Below are positions 27,302-37,028 of a DNA stretch of 64,000 bases, piece after piece. Below the pieces are notes generated by a model, which was given only the letters and a program-made list of their open reading frames with translations, was not told the origin of the DNA and searched no databases. The translations under genes and the position numbers were made by a program. Location: positions 124,001 to 188,000 of the forward strand of contig CAWHBN010000017.1 of assembly GCA_963827705.1 (NCBI GenBank), written 5' to 3'. Numbering within the stretch: position 1 is the stretch's first letter; every line of letters starts with the position of its first letter. Source of the stretch: JACDAN01 sp963827705. Lineage in GTDB: Bacteria; Actinomycetota; Thermoleophilia; Gaiellales; Gaiellaceae.

Positions 27302-28218
27302 CTACGTGTCGGAGCCGTCTTTGGAGTCCGCCGAATCGACATCGACCTGCCGAGCGCGCCGCCGCGGCGTCCTTCAGGTCGGGCTCTGCTCCCTCTGGCA
27401 GCTCGGGGCCTCCGTCGGACAATCGCGTCGGCTTCGTCGCCGCCGCTCGGGTCGATGCCGCTCTCGGTCGCAGGCTCGTCGGATGCGGTCGTCGCGCCCA
27501 GGACGGTGCTCTCGAGCTGCGGATCCTCCGCCAGCATCTGGCGCGGCGCGTCGGATCCTCCGGCCTCGGCGGGCACGATCCCCTCGGCGGCAACTTCGGA
27601 CCACGGGCCTTTCTCGCGGACCTCCGCCTCGTCCGGCGTGGTGCCTCCGCGCTGCTCGCTCGGCGGGTACAGCACGGGCGAATCGGTGCCGATCACGGGT
27701 GACTTGGCCAGCGACTCGGGCCTCGACTGGCGAGTCTCGGGATACAGCAGCCGCGCGGCGAGGCTTCCGCGCTCGACGTCCCTGAGCGCCGGGCCGGCAG
27801 GGTTCCCGACGGCGATCGGCGCCTCGCGGCCGAGCCGCGCCAGGGTGAGCGTGCCCTGGGTGTAGACCTCGCCGATGCGCGGCGCCTTGACCGTGGTGCT
27901 CTCCGGGAAGCTCCTGAACCCGGCCGCGGAGGATCCGGCATAGAGGCCCTCGACGAGGCCGACCGCGTCCACCATCCCGGCCTTCTTCACGAGCAGGCCC
28001 TCGAGAAGGTCGACACCGGCGTCGAGCTGCTCGTTGATCGCTGTCACGACGCCGTTGACCGGAGCGCTCTTCTCGACGATCTCGCCGACGTGGCCGATGA
28101 CCTCGTCGAGCCCGGCCGTGATCTTCCGCAGCTGGAGGATCACCCCGACGAGGTAGACGACGAGCGCGGCGACGATCAGTGCGACGACGATGATCGTGAC
28201 TACGGCTGCCGACTCCAT
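27302..28218 (-). CDS. Membrane-anchored protein 5 of the cox leader genes, two frameshifts
   Basis: About 304 residues after removing extra bases near 27409 and 27334. An N-terminal span (AAVVTIIVVALIVAALVVYL, residues 4-23) is followed by a helical region with heptad-like spacing (LRKITAGLDEVIGHVGEIVE). A long polar Pro/Ser/Glu-rich tail ends DGSDT before TAG. The first 90 residues resemble the other four membrane proteins in layout; the tail is unique. It stands directly before coxM, suggesting a role in tethering or electron transfer, but no domain is recognised. Confidence 0.7.
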
Positions 28219-28221
28219 CGC

Positions 28222-28479
28222 TTACTTCGCGTCGTCGAGGATCACGTCGAGGGAGCCGCCGTAGTTCGCAACCCCCGCGACCGTTTGGGTCACCTGGTCC
28301 TGCGTGGTCAGGAGCAGTGCGGCCGCGTCGAGGTCCTTCGAGCCCGCAGCAGCCGTCTTCGCGATCGCCTCCACGCTGGGGACGATGCTCCGCGCCGCGC
28401 TGAGCACGCCGTGCAGCAGGTAGACGACGACCAGGAACACGGCGAAGAGGGCGATGTTCCCGATCCACCAGAGCGTCAT
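28222..28479 (-). CDS. Membrane-anchored protein 4 of the cox leader genes
   Basis: An 85-residue protein. A single span (WIGNIALFAVFLVVVYLLHG, residues 5-24) is followed by an amphipathic helix region (AARSIVPSVEAIAKTAAAG) and a short tail ending LDDAK. No cysteine, no recognised domain. ATG overlaps the stop of the preceding gene (ATGA) and 3 bp separate it from the next. The size and layout match its four neighbours. Confidence 0.72.
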   Translation of the reverse strand: MTLWWIGNIALFAVFLVVVYLLHGVLSAARSIVPSVEAIAKTAAAGSKDLDAAALLLTTQDQVTQTVAGVANYGGSLDVILDDAK

Positions 28480-28754
28480 CGCGGCCTCCGCTCGGCGACC
28501 ATCGCCGCCTTGCCGGCGATCCCCGGCAGCGCGCCGAGGATGATGTCGAACTGCGCGTTGATCGCCTTGACGGCGGGCTCGAGCGGTCGCAGGTGCTCCG
28601 CCTCGACGCTCTGCAGCGCGGACGACAAGGTCGCGAGGCCCTCGGAGATCCTCTCCAGGCGCTTGCGCACGATGATCAGCGCCGCGGCCAGCACGAGGAC
28701 GACGACCACGCACAACACGACCGTGAGGAGGATCAGGAGATCCTGGTCGCTCAT
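28476..28754 (-). CDS. Membrane-anchored protein 3 of the cox leader genes
   Basis: A 92-residue protein with an N-terminal span (LLILLTVVLCVVVVLVLAAA, residues 6-25). A positively charged stop (RKRLERI) and a helix with regularly spaced leucines (ISEGLATLSSALQSVEAEHL) follow, then an Arg-rich end. The charge pattern predicts N-out, C-in topology by the positive-inside rule. ATGA overlaps on both sides. No recognised family. Confidence 0.72.
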   Translation of the reverse strand: MSDQDLLILLTVVLCVVVVLVLAAALIIVRKRLERISEGLATLSSALQSVEAEHLRPLEPAVKAINAQFDIILGALPGIAGKAAMVAERRPR

Positions 28755-29035
28755 GTCCCGGTGTACCCGTCGGTGAGCGCGTTCATGTAGCCGTCCTGGA
28801 TCACCGCTTCGTCCACGATCTGCCCCAGCACCGGTGCCGTCGCCTCGAGTTGCGGGATGTTCGCCGTGTTCGAGGCGACCTTGCCCGCGACCTCGAGGAG
28901 ACCCTCGACCGACTTCTGGATCCGACCGACGGTGTCGATCAGCACGGTCAGCAGGATCGCAACCACCACAGCGGCGGCTGCGCCGAGGACCAGGGCGAGG
29001 ACCCAGTACCCGTTCGAGGTCAGGGCGAGGGTCAC
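28751..29035 (-). CDS. Membrane-anchored protein 2 of the cox leader genes
   Basis: A 94-residue protein. A short polar N-terminus is followed by one span (WVLALVLGAAAAVVVAILLT, about residues 11-30) and a helical stretch (IQKSVEGLLEVAGKVASNTA). The C-terminus is acidic and ends GYTGT. Start GTG at 29035 overlaps the preceding stop (GTGA). Same architecture as its neighbours; function unknown. Confidence 0.72.
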   Translation of the reverse strand: MTLALTSNGYWVLALVLGAAAAVVVAILLTVLIDTVGRIQKSVEGLLEVAGKVASNTANIPQLEATAPVLGQIVDEAVIQDGYMNALTDGYTGT

Positions 29036-29283
29036 TTCCCGACGGCCACTTTCCGCAGCGACCGCGCGGCGTGCAGGATCCTCACGCCCGAGTCGTTGAT
29101 GCGCGCGATGCCGCCGAGCTCCGCGGTCTGCTGCCGCACGATCTCCACCGCCCCCTCGGCAACCTTGGCCTGCTTCGCGATCTTCATCGCCAGCCAGACG
29201 ATCGTGATCACGATCACCGCGGCGACCGCAACGACGGCGATGCCGATCGCGAGCCCGACCTGCCAACCGGTGGACGCAATCAC
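29032..29283 (-). CDS. Membrane-anchored protein 1, first gene of the cox operon
   Basis: An 83-residue protein. One long span (GLAIGIAVVAVAAVIVITIV, about residues 10-29) precedes a basic helix (MKIAKQAKVAEGAVEIVRQQ) and a basic tail. GTG at 29283 lies 7 nt downstream of a TAAAGT box, so the twelve-gene cox transcript probably starts here without a leader. No recognised family. Confidence 0.7.
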   Translation of the reverse strand: MIASTGWQVGLAIGIAVVAVAAVIVITIVWLAMKIAKQAKVAEGAVEIVRQQTAELGGIARINDSGVRILHAARSLRKVAVGK

Positions 29284-29353
29284 GCGCACAACTTTATTCG
29301 CTGCGGGAGGGCGAACACGCGCCCACCGTTCTGCCTGGGCATAGGATTTCGAC
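29284..29353. promoter_or_regulatory. Bidirectional promoter region of the cox operon and xdhC
   Basis: Seventy bases separate the two divergent starts. On the minus strand TAAAGT is followed by 7 nt and GTG 29283. On the plus strand TAGGAT (29342-29347) is followed by exactly 6 nt and ATG 29354. Both therefore look like promoters for leaderless messages. I see no clear operator palindrome between them. Confidence 0.6.
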
Positions 29354-30406
29354 ATGCGCGAGGTCCGAGACGACGTCCAGCGCTGGCTCGCGCGCGGCGA
29401 CCGCGTCGCGCTTGCGACCGTCGTTGCGACGAGACGCTCGGCGCCGCGGCCCGTGGGCGCCAAGCTCGCGATCTCCGCGCAAGGCGAGCTCGCCGGCTCG
29501 GTGTCAGGCGGCTGCGTCGAGAACGAGGTGTACGAGTACGCGCAGGAAGTGCTTGCCGGTGCGCCGCCGCGGCTCCTCACCTACGGGATCTCTGACGACC
29601 TTGCGCTGAGCGTCGGCCTCCCCTGCGGCGGCGAGATCGACGTCTTCGTGGAGGAAGCGCGGCGTCCGCTCGCCGAGCGGCTGATGCAGGTCGTCGAGAG
29701 CAATGAGCGCGCCGTCGTGCTGACGGTGCTCGCAGGCGACGACCTTGGTGCTGAGCTCCTGGTCACGGAAGACGGCGAACGCATCGGTGACGCGCCGGAG
29801 GAGCTCGCCGAGTCGGCGCCGGAGCTCATCAGTCGGGGACGGAGCGGCGTTGTCCAGATCGCCGGCCGCGACGTCTTCGCCGATGTCTACGGGCCGCCCC
29901 CGCGACTGCTGATCTACGGCGCGGTCGATACCGCAGAGGCGCTCTGCCGCGCAGCGCAGGAGATCGGCTGGCGGCCGATCGTCGCCGACGCGCGAGCCCG
30001 CTTCGCGACCTCGGAACGGCTCCCGAGCGCCGCGGAAATCGTGGTCGCCTGGCCGGAGGAGACCCTCGCCCAGGTGCAGCCGGACGACGCAACCGCGATC
30101 GTCATCCTCACCCACGACGACAAGTTCGACGTCCCGATGATCATCGGCGCGCTCGCGACCGACGCGTTCTACATCGGCGCCCTCGGCTCACGGCGGAACC
30201 AGGAGCGGCGCCGCGAGCGGCTGCTCGAAGAGGGAGTCGACGAAGCGGCGCTCGATCGGGTTTCCGGCCCATCCGGGCTCGACGTCGGCGCCCAGACGCC
30301 GGCGGAGACGGCGATCTCGATCCTGGCCGAGATCATGGCCGTCCGGGCCGGACGCGAGGGCGGCCGCCTCCGCGACGCGACGACGCGCATCCACGCCGAA
30401 GTCTGA
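29354..30406 (+). CDS. XdhC/CoxI family molybdenum-enzyme maturation protein
   Basis: A 350-residue XdhC-family protein. The N-terminal XdhC_CoxI domain shows ALATVVATRRSAPRPVGAKL and SGGCVENEVYEYA with LSVGLPCGGEIDVFVE. The C-terminal Rossmann domain has LLIYGAVDTAEALCRAA and FYIGALGSRRNQERRRERL, then SGLDVGAQTPAETAISILAE. XdhC binds the molybdenum cofactor, helps add its terminal sulfur and inserts it into the apoenzyme. Divergent from the cox operon, so probably serves CoxL. Confidence 0.9.
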   Translation: MREVRDDVQRWLARGDRVALATVVATRRSAPRPVGAKLAISAQGELAGSVSGGCVENEVYEYAQEVLAGAPPRLLTYGISDDLALSVGLPCGGEIDVFVEEARRPLAERLMQVVESNERAVVLTVLAGDDLGAELLVTEDGERIGDAPEELAESAPELISRGRSGVVQIAGRDVFADVYGPPPRLLIYGAVDTAEALCRAAQEIGWRPIVADARARFATSERLPSAAEIVVAWPEETLAQVQPDDATAIVILTHDDKFDVPMIIGALATDAFYIGALGSRRNQERRRERLLEEGVDEAALDRVSGPSGLDVGAQTPAETAISILAEIMAVRAGREGGRLRDATTRIHAEV

Positions 30407-31213
30407 CTAGACCGTCGCGGCTTCGAACTGCTTACGGCAGTGCGCGCTGCAGAAGTAGTACGTGACGCCGTCGCGCACCGAAGTCTCCTTCGCCGCGGCG
30501 ACGGCGACGGTCATGCCGCAGACTGGGTCGATGGCCTCCTCGACGAGGTCGGCCGGCGAAGGTCCGCGCGTGTGCCGCCACGCGACGAGCTCGGCGAGGA
30601 TCGCGACGGCGATCTCCTCCTGCGAGGAGGGCCCGAGGTCGAGGCCGGCCGGGCTGCGCATCCGCGCGAGAGACTCCTCGTCGACGCCGCGCTCGCGAAG
30701 CTCGGCCGTCAGGGCCCCGGCGCGCTTCGCGCTCGCCACGAGCCCGACGTAACCCGCGCCGCACGCCAGCGCCGCCTCCAGGGCCTCTTCGTCGCCGCGG
30801 CCCATCGAGGCGATGACGATCGCGTCGGCCCTCTCCACAGACGCCGTCACGTTCCAGCCCATCACGCCTGCCAGCTCTCGCAGCGTCCGGGCCGCCGGCG
30901 CATCGCCGACGACGGCAAGCAGGAGTGCCGGGCGGTGGGGCTCGATCATTACGTCGACCGCGCCTTCCGAGGCGCACCTGCTCTCGATCCGCTCACGGCG
31001 CGGCTCCCCGTCGGCGAGAGCCAGGAGCGAGAGCCGGACGACCTCGGGCTCCGTGCAGGCACCGCCGACCCAGCCGTGCAGCTCGCCGTCCTCGGTCACG
31101 AGCGCCCGGTCGCCGACGCGCGCCGACGACGGCCGCTCCACCCCGACCACGGTGGCGAGAGCGAACGTCGTTCCCTCCTCCACGAGGCGACCGGCTTCGA
31201 CGAGGACCTTCAC
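30407..31213 (-). CDS. XdhC-family protein fused to a YHS metal-binding domain
   Basis: A 268-residue protein. Residues 1-220 form a shortened XdhC (ALATVVGVERPSSARVGDRA, GWVGGACTEPEVVRLSL, YVGLVASAKRAGAL, MRSPAGLDLGPSSQEEIAVA). The last 45 residues are a YHS domain, DPVCGMTVAVAAAKET and YYFCSAHCRKQFEA, a small cysteine-rich metal-binding module. This may join cofactor insertion to copper or other metal handling for the Mo-Cu centre (inference). GTG at 31213 is preferred because it begins the conserved domain. Its TAG abuts the TGA of the converging XdhC gene. Confidence 0.83.
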   Translation of the reverse strand: MKVLVEAGRLVEEGTTFALATVVGVERPSSARVGDRALVTEDGELHGWVGGACTEPEVVRLSLLALADGEPRRERIESRCASEGAVDVMIEPHRPALLLAVVGDAPAARTLRELAGVMGWNVTASVERADAIVIASMGRGDEEALEAALACGAGYVGLVASAKRAGALTAELRERGVDEESLARMRSPAGLDLGPSSQEEIAVAILAELVAWRHTRGPSPADLVEEAIDPVCGMTVAVAAAKETSVRDGVTYYFCSAHCRKQFEAATV

Positions 31214-31303
31214 TCTGCGAGAGCGCCTTCCATGGAGAAAGGGTAGTCGCCGCGGCCCGCCGTACGCCAGAGCGTAGGCGGGCCGCACGACCGCGTTCCG
31301 TGC

Positions 31304-32344
31304 TCAGTCGAACGCGTACTGCTCGTAGTCTTCGACGTTGTCCTTCGTCACGACGGCCGCCGGAACGACGACCTGCCGCGGCACCTCCGGCGGGACGAGC
31401 TCGGCGAAGCCCTCGCCCTTGCCGATGAGGCGGGCCATGTTCACGGCGCTCGCTGCCATGTTCGGGTTGTAGAGGAAGGTGGCGCGGTAGAGGCCGCCCT
31501 CCTTGATCTGCTGCATCGCGTCCTGCGAACCCCCGACGCCTGTGAGGAACATCTCGTCGTCCCGGCCGGCGTTTCGGATCGCCTGCACGACGCCCTGCGC
31601 CATGTCGTCGTCGTGCGTGTACACGGCGTCGATGTCGCTCTGGGCCTGGAGGATGTTCTCCATCACGGTCAGGCCCTTGTCGGGATTGAAGTCACCCGGC
31701 TGCGAGGCGACGATCTTGAGCCCACCGTCGGGGCACTTCTGCTTGATCGTGTCCGTGAAGCCCTTCGTCCGGTCCTCGGTGACCGAGATGCCGGCCAGAC
31801 CCTGGATCTCGACGACGTTGCCTTGACACTTCAGCTGGTCGGCGATGTAGGTCGCCGCGAGGACGCCGATCTGGTAGTTGTCGCCGAGGATCGTCGCGGT
31901 CGCCGCGTCGGGCGCCGTGAAGAGTCGGTCGACGTTCACGACGCGGATGCCCGCGCGCTCGGCCTTCTGAGCGACCGGCGTCAGGGCCGCGCCGTCCTGG
32001 GGCAGGACGACAAGGACATCCGGCTTCTGCGAGATCGCCTGCTCGATCTGCTGCGCCTGGGAGTCGGCGTCCGCAGCCTGGAGCAGCTCGAAGTCGACGT
32101 CGTCGTGCTTGTCCGCGGCCGCCTGGGCGTCCTTCGAGATCGCGCCGAGCCAGCCGTGGTCGGTCGGCGGCACACTGGCGATGATCGACACGCGCTCGCC
32201 CGACGTGCCTCCGGCAGCCGTCGTCTCAGTGGCGGTGTCCGTTGTCGTTGCCGCATCGTCGTCGTCGTCGCCCATGCAGGCAGTCGCGCCCAGCGCGAGC
32301 AGCAGGGCTACGGCGACGGAGATGGCGAGTCGCTTGCGCGACAT
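31304..32344 (-). CDS. Sugar ABC transporter substrate-binding lipoprotein (RbsB type)
   Basis: A 346-residue lipoprotein. The signal peptide with lipobox ALGATAC (Cys about residue 23) is followed by an acidic/Thr-rich linker, then a type I periplasmic-binding fold: VSIIASVPPTDHGWLGAISK, QAISQKPDVLVVLPQDG, RVVNVDRLF, GLKIVASQPGDFNPDKG and YTHDDDMAQGVVQAI. This group binds pentoses, inositol or related sugars; the ligand is not certain. It is the last gene of a five-gene operon controlled by the divergent ROK regulator. Confidence 0.87.
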   Translation of the reverse strand: MSRKRLAISVAVALLLALGATACMGDDDDDAATTTDTATETTAAGGTSGERVSIIASVPPTDHGWLGAISKDAQAAADKHDDVDFELLQAADADSQAQQIEQAISQKPDVLVVLPQDGAALTPVAQKAERAGIRVVNVDRLFTAPDAATATILGDNYQIGVLAATYIADQLKCQGNVVEIQGLAGISVTEDRTKGFTDTIKQKCPDGGLKIVASQPGDFNPDKGLTVMENILQAQSDIDAVYTHDDDMAQGVVQAIRNAGRDDEMFLTGVGGSQDAMQQIKEGGLYRATFLYNPNMAASAVNMARLIGKGEGFAELVPPEVPRQVVVPAAVVTKDNVEDYEQYAFD

Positions 32345-32391
32345 TGCATACCTCCTCGTTCGTTGACTGGTTCGCCCGGCCGTTTCGGGCA

Positions 32392-33395
32392 TCAGTACCG
32401 CGCCTCCGGGCGCTGCAGCAGGACGGCACCGAGGACGATCAAGCCCTTCGTCACCTGCTGAATCTCTGTGGACATGTTGAGCTGCGTCATCAGGCTGAAG
32501 ATCAGCGCGAAGGTGAGGACGCCGAGGAACGTGCCGACGATCGAGGCCCGCCCGCCGGCGAGGCTCGTCCCGCCGATCACCACGGCACCGATCGCATCGA
32601 GCTCGTAGAGGTTTCCGCTCACCGGCGAGGCGCTCCCCAGTCGCGCGCAGAGCAGGACGGTGGAGATTCCCGCGAGGAACCCCGAGAGGACGTAGACGCT
32701 GAAGATGATCCGCCGGACCGGGACGCCGGCGATCCGCGCTGCCTCCCGGTTTCCGCCGACAGCGATCACATAGCGGCCATAGCGCGTGCGATTGAGGACG
32801 ATCCAGCCGAGGATCGCGATCGCCAGGAACACGAAGACCGAGACCGGGATCCCGAAGATCCGTCCGACGCCGAACCACAGCAGCGAGAACGGCCGCGGAT
32901 CCCCGAACGAGCCCCCGTTCAGGTCGAGCAGGCTGACCGGCAGCTTGTCGTTCAGTAACAGGGCCAGCCCCCTGGCTATGGAGAACATCGCCAGCGTCGC
33001 GATGAACGGCACGACCCGTCCGTACGCAATGGCGGTCGCGTTGCACGTGCCGAGGAACGTCGCGAACAGGATCGCCGAGACGATGAAAATCAGGCTGCTC
33101 GTGCCGTCGGTCCCGACCATGATCCCGCCGAAGACGCCGGCGGCCGCCACGATCGACCCGACCGAGAGGTCGATCCCGGCGGTCGCGATCACGAACGTCA
33201 TCCCGATCGCCAGCACGCCGACCACGCTCGACTGGGTCAGCATGTTGCGGATGTTGTCCCAGGTCGGAAAGGTGTCCGGCTTCAGGATCGCGCCGGCGAC
33301 GAAGAGGAGCACCACGACGATTGCGAGGGCGTACTCCTGGAACTCGAGGGCCTTGGCGCGGCCGAGTGCGCCGCGCCAGGTCTGGGCAGTGTCCG

Positions 33396-33399
<4 letters not shown>
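32392..33399 (-). CDS. Sugar ABC transporter permease (RbsC type)
   Basis: A 335-residue membrane permease of the BPD_transp_2 family with about nine spans. Hallmarks: VLAIGMTFVIATAGIDLSVG near residue 63, the EAA-like loop VGGNREAARIAGVPVRR near 215, and IGAVVIGGTSLAGGRASIVG near 270. It forms a homodimeric pore with the RbsA-type ATPase. Its ATG overlaps the ATPase stop (ATGA), and 47 bp separate it from the binding-protein gene. Confidence 0.9.
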
Positions 33400-34906
<1,507 letters not shown>

Positions 34907-34910
<4 letters not shown>

Positions 34911-35830
34911 TGGACCACCAGCCCGCGGAGATTGTTGTGGGCGATCCGGAGCCCGGCTTCGATCAACTCGGGCGAGCCGCCCCAGACCGGGTCCTCGTGC
35001 TCGACCGACAGGACGCCGTCGAATCCGCCCTCGTACAGCGTGTCGATGTAACGCGGGAAGTCCACGTCGCCGAGGCCGGGGATCCGGTACCGCCACCAGC
35101 CCATGTCCCACGGATCTTCCTCGCGCGTCGAGGTCCGGCCGAAGAAGCCGTAACGGTTGCGCTGAGCCGGGAACGTCTCGGCGTCCTTCGCGTGCGCGTG
35201 GGCGACATGGTCGACGTAGGGCCGCAGCGCCTCGACCGGGTCGATTCCGAGCCACAAGAGGTGCGATGGATCGAAGTTCAGGTGGAGGCCGAGCGCGAAC
35301 ATCCATTCCCAGAGCTCGGGCGAGTACGCCAGGTTGCCCGGGTAGCCGTCCGGGTGCCAGCCCTCCATCACGCAGTTCTCGATCATCAGCCGCACGCCGC
35401 GCTCGCCGGCGTAGTCGACGAGCGGTGGAAAGACCCGCTCGGCCTCGCTGAGGTTCTCCGAGACGCTGCGACCCGGGTCACGGCCGATGAACGTCCCGAC
35501 CGGAACCTCACCCAGCGCGGCCGCTGCGTCGATGCAGGCGCGCAGGTGCGCGTGGTAGCCCTCGCGCTCCGCTGGGTCGGGCGCGAGGTTGTTGTCGTAG
35601 TACGCGAGCGCCGAGAGGACAAGCCCGTGCTCGTCGAGCGCTCGCCGCACGCGGTCGGCCTCGGCCTCGTCGAAGGCGTCGGCCTTGACGTGGCTGGCGG
35701 TGAAGGGCCGGTCGCCAAGGTGGGGCCAGGCGGCGAGCTCCAGCGCTTCGTAGCCGTTCGCTCCTGCCCACGCCGCGATCTCCTCGAGGCTGCGGTCCGG
35801 CATGCAGGAGGTCAGGAAGCCGAGCTTCAT
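34907..35830 (-). CDS. Sugar phosphate isomerase/epimerase (xylose isomerase-like barrel)
   Basis: A 307-residue barrel of the AP endonuclease 2/IolE-IolH type. LGFLTSCMPDRSLEEIAAWA begins the fold; metal ligands are seen in LMIENCVMEGWH, LNFDPSHLLWLGIDP, VAHAHAKDAE and LSVEHEDPVWG. It likely isomerises or epimerises the imported sugar or its keto product. ATG at 35830 overlaps the dehydrogenase stop (ATGA). Confidence 0.87.
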
Positions 35831-36981
35831 GTCGCGACCGCCGTTGGCTCGCGACTGCCCTCGACGTCGACCCAACGCTCATCGCGCGAGGACGTCAAGA
35901 CGGCGTCCGTGATGTGCGCCGCGCGCAGGCCGTCCGAGAAGGTCGGCATTCCCTCGATCGTCGAGTCGCCGCGGACTCCCTCGTAGAAGTCCGCCACGAA
36001 GGCGTCGAAACAGTCCGCGTACCCCTGCGGGTGGCCGGCGGGAAGGAAGGCGAAGCGTGAGGCGGCCGGCGACAGCGTGACGGGGTCGCGGCGGAGGATC
36101 GTCAGGGCCTCGCGCCGCCCGGACCAAAGCTCCTCCGGCTGTTCCTGGTCGAAGGCGAGCGCCTCCTCGGCCCCGTCGAGCTCGATCCAGAGCCGGTTCT
36201 TGCGCCCCGCCGAGACCTGGCTCACGACGACGGACCCGACCGCGCCGCCGTCGGTCTCGAACTGGACGACGGCGGCATCCTCGGTCGTGACACGGCGCGC
36301 CTCGCCGCCGTCTCCGCCGGACGCAAACGCACGGCGCCCCTCCTCGCTGACTCGCTCGGGCACGGCGGTGAGCAGGCGTGCGGAGAGACGTGTGATGCGG
36401 TGGCCGGAGACGAACTCCGCCAGGTCGCACCAGTGTGAGCCGATGTCGGCGAAAGCGCGCGACGCGCCGCCGAGCTGCTCGTCGACGCGCCAGTTCGAGT
36501 CGTCGGGGCGCAGGAGCCAATCCTGCAGGTAGGTGCCGTGGAGCAGGCGCACCGCGCCGGTCTCCCCGCTCGCGACGCGCTCCCGGGCTTCGCGGACCGT
36601 CGGGTAGTAGCGGTAGACGAACGGCACCGCTGCGTGAAGCCCCGAGTCGGCCGCGGCCTCGACGAGCTGCTGCGCGCCGGAGACGTCGAGCGCCAGGGGC
36701 TTCTCGCAGATCACATGCTTCCCCGCCGCCAGTGCAGCCTCGGCGAGCGGCAGGTGGAGATGATTCGGCGTGCAGACGTGCACCACGTCGACGTCCGGGT
36801 CGCGTACGAGCTCCTCGGCCGAGTCGAATCCTCGATCCGCGCCCAGCGCGGTTGCTGCGTCCCGTGCAGACTCCCGTGAGGAAGCAGCGACACCGGCCAA
36901 GTGGGCTCCGGCCAGGAGCGCCGAACGAGCGTGGACTCGGCCGATGAACCCGGTTCCGGCGATCGCTGCCCGCAGTGGCAT
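35827..36981 (-). CDS. Gfo/Idh/MocA family NAD(P)-dependent dehydrogenase
   Basis: A 384-residue oxidoreductase. The nucleotide site AAIAGTGFIGRVHARSAL is at the N-terminus, VVHVCTPNHLHLPLAEAAL near residue 70, the catalytic EKPLALD near residue 95, and DIGSHWCDLAEFVSGH near 180. Members oxidise inositols, sugars or sugar acids. It heads the sugar operon. Its ATG lies 8 nt downstream of a TAGGTT -10 box, so the leader is nearly absent. Confidence 0.88.
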   Translation of the reverse strand: MPLRAAIAGTGFIGRVHARSALLAGAHLAGVAASSRESARDAATALGADRGFDSAEELVRDPDVDVVHVCTPNHLHLPLAEAALAAGKHVICEKPLALDVSGAQQLVEAAADSGLHAAVPFVYRYYPTVREARERVASGETGAVRLLHGTYLQDWLLRPDDSNWRVDEQLGGASRAFADIGSHWCDLAEFVSGHRITRLSARLLTAVPERVSEEGRRAFASGGDGGEARRVTTEDAAVVQFETDGGAVGSVVVSQVSAGRKNRLWIELDGAEEALAFDQEQPEELWSGRREALTILRRDPVTLSPAASRFAFLPAGHPQGYADCFDAFVADFYEGVRGDSTIEGMPTFSDGLRAAHITDAVLTSSRDERWVDVEGSREPTAVAT

Positions 36982-36989
36982 CGAGGTGG

Positions 36990-37019
36990 AACCTAAACAA
37001 GACTTAGTCCAACTGTCAA
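36990..37019 (-). promoter_or_regulatory. Sugar operon promoter with candidate ROK operator in the spacer
   Basis: On the minus strand TTGACA (37014-37019) and TAGGTT (36990-36995) are separated by 18 bp, a good -35/-10 pair. Within the spacer, 37001-37009 is GACTTAGTC, an inverted repeat of GACT around one base. A repressor bound there would block polymerase; the divergent ROK gene is the obvious candidate. Confidence 0.6.
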
Positions 37020-37028
37020 GCAAAAGCA

